This document shows positions 57,901-64,000 of a stretch of 64,000 bases of DNA, one piece after another. A program made the position numbers and the translations under genes. Origin of the DNA: Crotophaga sulcirostris (Eukaryota > Chordata > Aves > Cuculiformes > Crotophagidae); NCBI GenBank assembly GCA_013397455.1, contig VYZB01000119.1, forward strand, positions 306,821-370,820, in the 5' to 3' direction. The notes below the pieces were generated by a model that saw only the letters and a list, made by a program, of their open reading frames with translations, was not told where the DNA came from and did not search any database. How positions within the stretch are numbered: position 1 is the first letter of the stretch; each line of letters starts with the position of its first letter.

Positions 57901-60900
57901 CCCAACACAAGCACCTCCTGGTTTTGCTATGCAATGTCACGGCAGATCTTCCAAACCCATCCTGTTTTGCGCTCCCGCACCACTGCGGTGAGAGAAGTCA
58001 TGTTCTCACGCCGTGGCTCCAGTGCCAGGCAATTGGATAAATCAAGCCAGATAGAAAAGGTCAGAGCCCACTAGGTGCTCCCAAGGGCCCAGCCAGCAGG
58101 GGTGAAGAAGGCAGCTGTACCACGCCGGCGTGTGACGTGACTGCTTGGTATTATTTTCCTCTGTAAGCCATCTAGTTGGTACCATGAGCTGGCTCTGACA
58201 GAGCAGCTAGCTCCTGCCTCTGCTAAATGGCACCTAAAACCTTGGCAAAGAGCCACCCTGAGCTCCTCAGCTCTCCCACCAGCTCACACCTTTGTTTATT
58301 CTGATACAAAAACAATATTCTTTTTTTAAGCCTGGGAGCAGCTTTTGCCAAAGCTCTGCCTGCGCAGGCAGCAGAGCCACCCGGCTGACAGAATGCCCTG
58401 AGCCTGTGGGAAGGGGGTGCTGGTGGAGAACATGAATGAACAGACCAGAGACTGGAAATATGGGGTGAGAGGCAGCATCACCACCACAGCACAACCCAAA
58501 GACTCTGCCTGCACCAGCAGTGGAGCCGGGGTGAAACCACAGGGCCTGGGGAGCTCACACTCACCTGGGTTATGCTTGGGAGGGGCTCTCGTAGTTTTTG
58601 GCTGCTTGGTCGTGGTGGTGCGGATGACATCCCAAAAGCTGTTGTCTGAAGGGAGAAGGGAAAAAAAAAAAAGAGACCAAAATGACTTTACCCTCTGAAA
58701 CAAGTGCTGGGAGGGAATCCCTCCCCTGCAGAGAGGCTGGGGCTGCGCTGGGGCAGTTCAGTGCTCTGGTCTCTCTGACACCAGGGGCATCCCCTGCCCT
58801 CAGTGCCCCAGGGACGTTTGAGCCCTCGGTGTGGGTGCCCTCGTGGGGACCCCCTGTGCCAGTGTATGTCAGTGGGGCTTGAATTTGAGAAGGGAACAAG
58901 CAGGGCTGCCAGGAACACCCCTCCAAACCTACAGGCAGTGGGACACACACTACCACCTGCTCATGAGAGCTCTGCCACTGAGAGGGGAACCTCGTGCCAT
59001 CCCCGCTGGCTCCCGCGCTGTGGGGCAGCAGGACCAGGCGCTGCTGAAAAGATACTTAGGGATGTGCTCCTTCGTCAGGGCAACCTCCCACCTCACAGCA
59101 GCTAACAGCTCCATCCTGGTTGAAAACTCTTACAAACGCTGCTCGGCAAAGCCCCCAGCAGGGGTGTGTGGGCAGCGAGGGAGGGAAGATGGTGACATGC
59201 TGGTGCTGACCCTCCTGGCACGACAGTGAGAGCCTGGAGCATCCCCTCTGCCAGCTCTGTGACAGCAGAGCAGGACGAGATGGTCACCTTTTAACATCAC
59301 CTGTTGGTGGTTGCCAACATTTGATGGAGCTGATCTCTCAACACCCAGTTCCAGCCTCCTGGCTGCCAGGACGGTTCTCAGTTACCTCAGGGAGCATTTC
59401 TCCCCTCCCAGAGCCCTGAAGGTGAGCACACACACTCCCTCCCTGGGGTGCAGTACCTGGCTTCCCTGGCCTGGGGAAAGGCTTCGGCGTTGGCTTGGCT
59501 GGTTTGGTGGTGGTCTCCTGAGGGGTGTCAAAGTAATCAGCCAAATCAAACTCAGCTGCAGGAGAGAAGTGATTGTTAAAACCCCCATCATTTGCAGAGA
59601 TGGTGTGACGCTTTCAGCACACATCCCCCATGGGGCAGGTCTGTGGGTGCTGTGCAAGCAACACTGCACCATTGCCAGAAGCCACCAGCACCCGTGTCAA
59701 CACGGAGATGAAAAGGGCATCCAGCTGCTCCGCTGCTCAATCACAACTGTATTGCAGAGCCTTCAGATCACCCTGGCCATTGTTTAATGCTCCCCATCTG
59801 AGCTGTGGCTGCCGCCCACGCCCACCCCAAGCAACCCCTAAATGATGCACTTTGAGGAGAGACCCACTGGTGTCCTGCAGCATCTCCCAAAATGAGAAGG
59901 TGCTGCAGGGATCAAGCTGGTGCTGGACACACTCTGCTCCCTGCACAGCCACCCGTGAGTGACCCTGAGCTGAGCAGAGTGCACGCGGGAGAGGGGCCAG
60001 GGCACAGGAACCCACTGTGGGAGCCCCTCACTGCCATCACTCATCCAAAAAACACTCCCCAGGGAAGAAGAAACTTGTCGAGACAAAGCGTCAGCCTCAG
60101 CATGCGTCCATTTCCCAGGGAGAGTTTATTGGATCAAATGGCCTCTCGTTTGGGCTGTGATCCAAACACTGAAGCCCTGCACGTGCTTCTGGCACTTAAC
60201 TTCTCTTGTCCATAGCAAATACCATGGTGGCCAAGGAGCTGGACAGTTGGATTTGCTTAAATTTGTGCCAAGATCCACATGTAAGGGTGAGTGGGTTCAC
60301 TTCCAAGCGTGGCTCTGCTGCAGTTTATTTCAGGCTCCTCTCGCGGGGTTGAGCAACCCTTGGCTCTTGTGACTGCACTATATTTAAGCAGGTATGTTTG
60401 GCCAGAACTGAGCCAGAGGAGCTGCCAGCAACGACACTCGGGTGAATTTAAGGGAGCTTCCTCAACTGGAGCAGATGCTGTTGAGCTGGTCAGCCAGCAC
60501 CTCTAATGGGCACAAACAGTCAGAAAGACATTTTTCCCTGGATGGGGAAACGTCACAAGGCTGGGCCTTTCCATGGAGATCGGGGATATCTTGGAGGTAA
60601 AAAAAAGGAAGGAAAATATCCTCTGGGCTCCCTCCTAGAAGGAAACTAGCAGATGCCATGCAGCCAGAAACAAAAGCCCTTGTGCAGCTGAGCAGTGATT
60701 TGTGTCTTTTCCATTAGGATACTGCAAAGTGTGCAAAATTTAGCCGTGACCATAAATGCTCCAATGCCACTTGCCTTCAGCATAGACAGAAATATCAATA
60801 TTGCATTTACTTTGGCCGTACAGGAGGAGTGCACATATGCACACTGGCACCAGTTTTCTTACAGGCAAGCAAATGTGTCCCAAAGCAGCACACACACAGC

Positions 60901-63286
60901 CCACTGGGGGGGGCTCACACGGTTCAAACCCCCATGGGAAGCAAACCCTTAAACGATATGCAGGCAAGAGGGTCTCACCTGTCCCACCTGATGGCTTTCT
61001 GGGTCCCTTGGGAGTAGCTGTAACAAAACAGACAGGGAGGAAAATGTTAGTCACGGGCATCACCAAAAATGCACCACTTCTCTTTTGAGACTAAATACCA
61101 AAGTTTTCACCACGAGCTTTACAGCTGGTCCCTGGTGTGCATTTGTCAACTCAGACAAAAACTCCCATGCACGCAGCGCGTGGCCACAGTGTTGAGCCCA
61201 GAGCTCTGCAGGGCACAACTGCACCTGAGGTCAAACATTGCCTCCATGCAGGCCAGCACCCCACCACGCTGAGAGCAGAGAGCTGTAATAAGCTGCTCAG
61301 AATTAAGACTCCTGGAGACAACAGCAAACAGAGCAAGGACAAATACTGTACAGAACAGCGTGAAAAACAAGCATGAGTTGCCAATGTTTTGTTGTCCCCT
61401 GCCTGGTCAGTTAGTTAAATGACAGATAATTTCCTGTGCTGCGTTGTGTACAGGAGGTTCCCTGACAGCTGGAGGAATTTTGGTGACACCCTGATGTTCA
61501 GATTCCAGCTCCCCCAGCCACTCCTGGGCTAAAACAAACTACAGTCAGCCTTTGGGGGGTTTGGTTATTTTTTTTTTCACCCCCTGTAAACTACTATCTA
61601 TTAATAGCAGCTAGCATTAGCAAGTATATGAATAAATTATGAGCGAGAGTTGTGGCTGCTCTATTCCCATTTGCACCTCTGAATAGCGAGTGCTTCTGCT
61701 GGGCTTCAGTGTGCCTATTAATAAAGTTTGATGTGACCCAGACTCCAGACACTCTATTTGCTTTTATACCAGGGCTGATGTAATGAAGTCCAGAGAAGGA
61801 TGCAGCAGCCAGGGCAGCCGGTGGGGACAGTGCTGCCTCTTTCCTCCACTTGCAGCTAGGACTGCAGCCAGGGGAACTCCAACTGCTTTCCCTCTGCATG
61901 AGGTGGCTGTTTGGTGTTTCTAACCACATCTCCTAGATGAGATCCCTCAGACACACGACCAACTCTAATACCTTATGGTCTGTTCTATCCACCTCCGGCT
62001 GAACCTGGCACATCGTGGGAGAAATGCAGAGCATCCTGACTTTATTCCACGTAAACTCTGACGTAACACAACCTTAAGTGCCTGTGTGTCATTAGGCTTT
62101 AAAGAGGTTTCAAAGCCTGCTATGGCTTTCACTTCAATACTTGTAGGTGTGTTCTGCATGACCACAGGGGCCAGCATCGCTCAGGGAGTGCTCCCTGCTA
62201 CGGCCCAGCTGGGTGCTGGGTCTGGGATGGTCACCATGAACTGTATGGAGAGGCATGGGCAGCGAGGGGTCCTGGGAATGGGTGTTTGTGACTCTACCAT
62301 AGCATCTCTGCAGCCAGGCAGTGAAGGGGAGGCAGCAGTGTGTCCGGGCACAGACCAGACTTGGGCTCAGCCCTCAGCGCTGCGGGGAGTTGGGGGATGT
62401 GCCCCAGGGATGGGAGATGAGCCTCCTCCCATCAGCTGCTGTGCTGGCAGGTAAGTTATCTCTTTCGGCTGTAAAACGAGAGCTGCTCCACTGAATTCCC
62501 TCCCCCTACAGTGGTGCAAAGCCCCCACCAGCTCCCAGACCTCACCACTGTTTCTGCCAGGCCACAGGCTGAGCTCTGCCAGGCACCACTGTCCCCTCAG
62601 TGACACAGCCTGGCCCCAACTTACATAAAAATTATATATTTCAATGCCAAATATTAAATATCAGCATGCCAGTTGCAAGGTCCACCCTTCAAAAATGAGT
62701 TTCCTTTAACTCACAGGTGGCACTTGAAATTAAGTGAAGCAAAGCAGCAACCCAGTGTGCTGTTTGCTTTTCCTGGGCGCCGAGTTGCAGTGGGATCAGG
62801 GAAGGAACCAGCACTGCCCTTGCCTGGCCAGCTGCCCTCACTGGCTGGAGAAGGAGAGTGGTCAGTGTGTTAGCTTCCAGGCTGATAGGGACACGTATCA
62901 AGGTAGGTGTTACTAATGAATGCAAGGAAGCCAAAAAGATGTGTTCAGCCCTGTTGCTACGTCAAAGAATTGGTGTGCCTCTGCAGTCTGCTCAGGGGAA
63001 TCAGAAAGTGAAGGGCATAAGGTCAGCAACCAGCTTCTTCAGGACTGCCCTCAGCCACACCTGTTCCAACCCCAAACACTGCACCTCCCTGGGCAGAGAT
63101 GATGAGGTAGCTCCTATCCTTCACCATCTTCCCACCAGCATCAGATCCCAAAGAACAAATCGTATCTGTTAATAACTACTTGTTTTCTCCTCTTTAAAAG
63201 AACAAATAAATGTGACTTACGTCGCTTGGTGGTGAGGTCATACAGGGCATCTTCTAGGCTGAAGTCATCTCCGTTGTCCCCATGAC
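51883..63286 (-). CDS. CD99L2: CD99L2 (CD99 antigen-like 2), ten coding exons; signal exon off-window
   Basis: Single-pass membrane protein of the CD99 family, acting in leukocyte passage through endothelium and cell adhesion. Exons in transcription order: 63286-63221, 61017-60979, 59555-59457, 58645-58565, 57780-57688, 56267-56205, 55137-55105, 54974-54858, 52456-52391, 51947-51883 (stop). Total 722 nt, about 239 residues plus stop; mammalian CD99L2 is about 262 including the signal peptide, which fits a missing first exon. The ectodomain is acidic with repeated DFxLxDAL-like motifs (DDFSLEDAL, EFDLADYFD, DFDLSDALDD, DDDLASIVDG) separated by Thr/Pro/Lys-rich spacers such as TTTKPAKPTPKP, likely O-glycosylated. 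One membrane span (TIAGIASGLAMALVGAVTSY) and a short tail with GLNAEYVKGENMEAVV follow. All ten exons begin in phase 1. Confidence 0.95.
51948..52390 (-). other. CD99L2: CD99L2 last intron
   Basis: 443-nt intron between the two cytoplasmic-tail exons. No other feature was recognised. Confidence 0.8.
52391..52456 (-). CDS. CD99L2: CD99L2 cytoplasmic-tail exon
   Basis: 66 nt, phase 1-1, completing a split Gln codon and encoding GLNAEYVKGENMEAVVSEEP plus Q. Acceptor TTACTTCTCAG, donor GTGAGA. GLNAxYVKGENxEAVV is the most conserved cytoplasmic stretch of CD99L2. Confidence 0.95.
52457..54857 (-). other. CD99L2: CD99L2 intron after the transmembrane exon
   Basis: 2.4-kb intron, GC-rich from about 52.8 kb. 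Open frames here (for example around 52999-53361 and 53392-53775 plus) reflect the GC-rich composition and match no known protein. An AT-rich pocket lies at 53880-54060. Confidence 0.7.
54858..54974 (-). CDS. CD99L2: CD99L2 transmembrane exon
   Basis: 117 nt, phase 1-1. It completes a split Asp codon and encodes TMETGTIAGIASGLAMALVG then AVTSYISYQQKKFCFSIQ. The segment TIAG to SYISY is the membrane span, rich in small residues with G-xxx-G-like spacing, followed by the basic stop-transfer QQKKF. Acceptor CGCCCCACAG, donor GTAAGT. The long minus-strand open frame extending past it (54379-55158) is read-through into introns. Confidence 0.96.
54975..55104 (-). other. CD99L2: CD99L2 130-nt mini-intron filled by a pentanucleotide array
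   Basis: Very short intron between the exon at 55105-55137 and the transmembrane exon. Its centre (55024-55075) is a (CCCAT)n-type array, that is (ATGGG)n in the RNA. Confidence 0.9.
55024..55075 (-). repeat. (ATGGG)n array, G-quadruplex capable
   Basis: About ten five-base units of CCCAT/CCCAC on the plus strand; the CD99L2 pre-mRNA would carry repeated GGGAT. Several windows satisfy the pattern of four G3 runs with 1-2 nt loops. Situated within a 130-nt intron, so close to both splice sites. Confidence 0.92.
55105..55137 (-). CDS. CD99L2: CD99L2 33-nt juxtamembrane exon
   Basis: 33 nt, phase 1-1, completing a Gly codon and encoding DKGNTDNNYS. Acceptor GTCTCTTGCAG, donor GTAGGT. Length and phase agree with its neighbours, and the peptide corresponds to the hydrophilic linker just outside the membrane. 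So short that skipping would cost only 11 residues in frame. Confidence 0.85.
55138..56204 (-). other. CD99L2: CD99L2 intron
   Basis: 1.07-kb intron, GC-rich at its 3' part and more AT-rich near 55550-55860. No exon or known repeat recognised. Confidence 0.7.
56205..56267 (-). CDS. CD99L2: CD99L2 ectodomain exon with DDLASIVDG motif
   Basis: 63 nt, phase 1-1, completing an Ala codon and encoding FSDDDLASIVDGGYSPDKKK. It corresponds to the mammalian FSDKDLEDIVGGGEY segment. Acceptor TTTTTAAAG; a second AG nine bases further in (CATTTTCAG) would drop three residues in frame. Donor GTAAGT. Confidence 0.94.
56268..57687 (-). other. CD99L2: CD99L2 intron
   Basis: 1.4-kb GC-moderate intron. No exon, RNA gene or recognised repeat was seen. 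Confidence 0.7.
57688..57780 (-). CDS. CD99L2: CD99L2 ectodomain exon with DFDLSDALDD motif
   Basis: 93 nt, phase 1-1, completing an Ala codon and encoding KNPMDFDLSDALDDKNDWKD then PRRPDVRPDD. This is the clearest CD99-family acidic repeat. Acceptor TTGTTTTCTAG, donor GTATGT. Confidence 0.96.
57781..58564 (-). other. CD99L2: CD99L2 intron
   Basis: 784-nt intron. Contains a short (ATTA)n palindromic run at about 57833-57848; otherwise nothing recognised. Confidence 0.7.
58565..58645 (-). CDS. CD99L2: CD99L2 ectodomain Thr/Pro-rich exon
   Basis: 81 nt, phase 1-1, completing an Asp codon and encoding NSFWDVIRTTTTKQPKTTRA then PPKHNP. It resembles the mammalian WDHTTTTTTNRPGTTRAP unit. The Thr clusters are likely O-glycosylated. 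Acceptor TTCTCCCTTCAG, donor GTGAGT. Confidence 0.95.
58646..59456 (-). other. CD99L2: CD99L2 intron
   Basis: 811-nt GC-rich intron with many chance open frames. No recognised exon. Confidence 0.7.
59457..59555 (-). CDS. CD99L2: CD99L2 ectodomain exon with EFDLADYFD motif
   Basis: 99 nt, phase 1-1, completing an Ala codon and encoding EFDLADYFDTPQETTTKPAK then PTPKPFPRPGKP. An acidic repeat followed by a Pro/Lys/Thr-rich spacer, the same design as the neighbouring exons. Acceptor CTCTCCTGCAG, donor GTACTG (weak). Confidence 0.93.
59556..60978 (-). other. CD99L2: CD99L2 intron
   Basis: 1.4-kb intron without recognised exons or repeats. Confidence 0.7.
60979..61017 (-). CDS. CD99L2: CD99L2 39-nt Pro/Lys-rich exon
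   Basis: 39 nt, phase 1-1, completing a Pro codon and encoding TPKGPRKPSGGT. Acceptor GTTTTGTTACAG, donor GTGAGA. Supported by splice sites, phase and the spacer-like composition shared with neighbouring exons; short enough that it could be a cassette. Confidence 0.82.
61018..63220 (-). other. CD99L2: CD99L2 intron
   Basis: 2.2-kb intron. No recognisable exon or transposon; only short A/T runs (for example near 61570). Confidence 0.7.
63221..63286 (-). CDS. CD99L2: CD99L2 first visible exon (exon 2) with DDFSLEDAL motif
   Basis: 66 nt, phase 1-1, encoding HGDNGDDFSLEDALYDLTTK plus R. It aligns with the mammalian DFDDFNLEDAV segment directly after the signal peptide. Acceptor GTCTCCAG, donor GTAAGT. 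The first codon is split with the off-window signal-peptide exon. Confidence 0.93.
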
Positions 63287-64000
63287 CTGGAGACAAAGAA
63301 TCAGCACTGGTTGTACTTGCTCTGCCCAAAGTAAACTGCCTCTAAATACGGCGTGGTTAGACTCGTTTGCTCCAATTGCTTTACTTTTTAAAGCGCTTTC
63401 TGCTTTTTTTCTGAACCTGACCCATCATCAGTGATGAGGAAGACATCAGCCTTCTCTGAATGCTGTGACTGTTAAATTGCAGAGCAGTCATCTCTGGATT
63501 TTCCATTTGTCTGCCCTAATGGATGCAGTATAAAAACACACGCTATGCTTAAATTTGTCAAGGAGAGCCTACCAATTCATCTCTTGAGCTGCCACTCATC
63601 TGCGGCTGTGCTAACGGTTACACGTTTGCTAAACACCATGAAAACATTGGACAGCGCAGACAAGTTTGGTGAAAAACAAAAAAGCCCTACACACCTCATC
63701 TTCACAAGTGCCTTCCCACATCAAAGACTTCATATGAAAATGCTGCTGCTGGCTGCTAAGCACAACTTAGCATTTCAGAGACTGCCTGCATCATTCTGCC
63801 TTGGTAATGCGAACCAGGACCAAACCCCCATCCCAGGGACACACCTGGTGGGCACAGCAGACTTTTTTTGTTAGTAATGCCTCACCACAACTCCAGTCAC
63901 TTTATAATATCCCAGGGATAACTCGGTACTACGCTGTGTTCTCCTGCGATAGGGCCAGCTAATCCTTCCTTTCTCCGTCTTTTTTTTGCATCGCGTTAAT
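63287..64000 (-). other. CD99L2: CD99L2 intron 1 (3' part)
   Basis: No exon with a signal peptide was found, so exon 1 lies beyond the right edge. Nothing else recognised. Confidence 0.7.

Noticed and set aside
59311..59787. 158-codon plus-strand frame
   Set aside because: It is the antisense of the real CD99L2 exon 59457-59555 plus intron; a shadow.

Overview
This window is vertebrate nuclear DNA, most probably from a bird. Interrupted genes have canonical GT-AG introns, the protein-coding exons match myotubularin-family and CD99-family proteins, the one clearly recognisable transposon family is CR1 (a non-LTR retrotransposon typical of birds and other sauropsids), and introns are compact. 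The gene order MTM1 > MTMR1 > < CD99L2 is the one known from human Xq28, so the block is an old conserved linkage group. The exact species cannot be read from the sequence.

Layout. (1) 1-5.6 kb: the last three coding exons and 3' UTR of MTM1 (myotubularin), plus strand; the rest of the gene lies upstream. (2) 6.2-7.85 kb: a CpG island holding a 506-base run of N (7116-7621); this is the MTMR1 promoter, and exon 1 with the start codon is almost certainly lost in the gap. (3) 9.8-44.6 kb: MTMR1 coding exons 2-15, plus strand, every junction in frame, giving about 616 codons after exon 1. The 6.3-kb intron 2 holds two short in-frame cassette-exon candidates (24 and 51 nt) that fit the alternatively spliced exons described for mammalian MTMR1. 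The 12.3-kb intron 14 holds a 5'-truncated, frameshifted CR1 element. (4) 44.6-48.1 kb: MTMR1 3' UTR and the convergent intergenic zone. (5) 48.1-64 kb: CD99L2 on the minus strand, ten coding exons from 63286 down to the stop at 51883, followed by a 3' UTR of up to about 3.8 kb. The signal-peptide exon lies beyond the right edge. The base composition becomes clearly more GC-rich from about 52.8 kb onwards.

Roles. MTM1 and MTMR1 are tandem paralogues encoding 3-phosphoinositide phosphatases (PH-GRAM, CX5R phosphatase domain, coiled coil, C-terminal PDZ ligand) that act on PI3P and PI(3,5)P2 in endosomal membrane traffic. CD99L2 is a single-pass surface glycoprotein used in leukocyte migration and cell adhesion; it is a neighbour, not a pathway partner. 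No RNA genes, CRISPR arrays or intact mobile elements were seen. The most rewarding observations are the MTMR1 cassette exons with MBNL-type motifs, an unidentified ~120-bp sequence present twice around MTMR1 exon 2, a G-quadruplex-forming pentanucleotide array filling a 130-nt CD99L2 intron, and the uniform phase-1 exon-repeat architecture of CD99L2.
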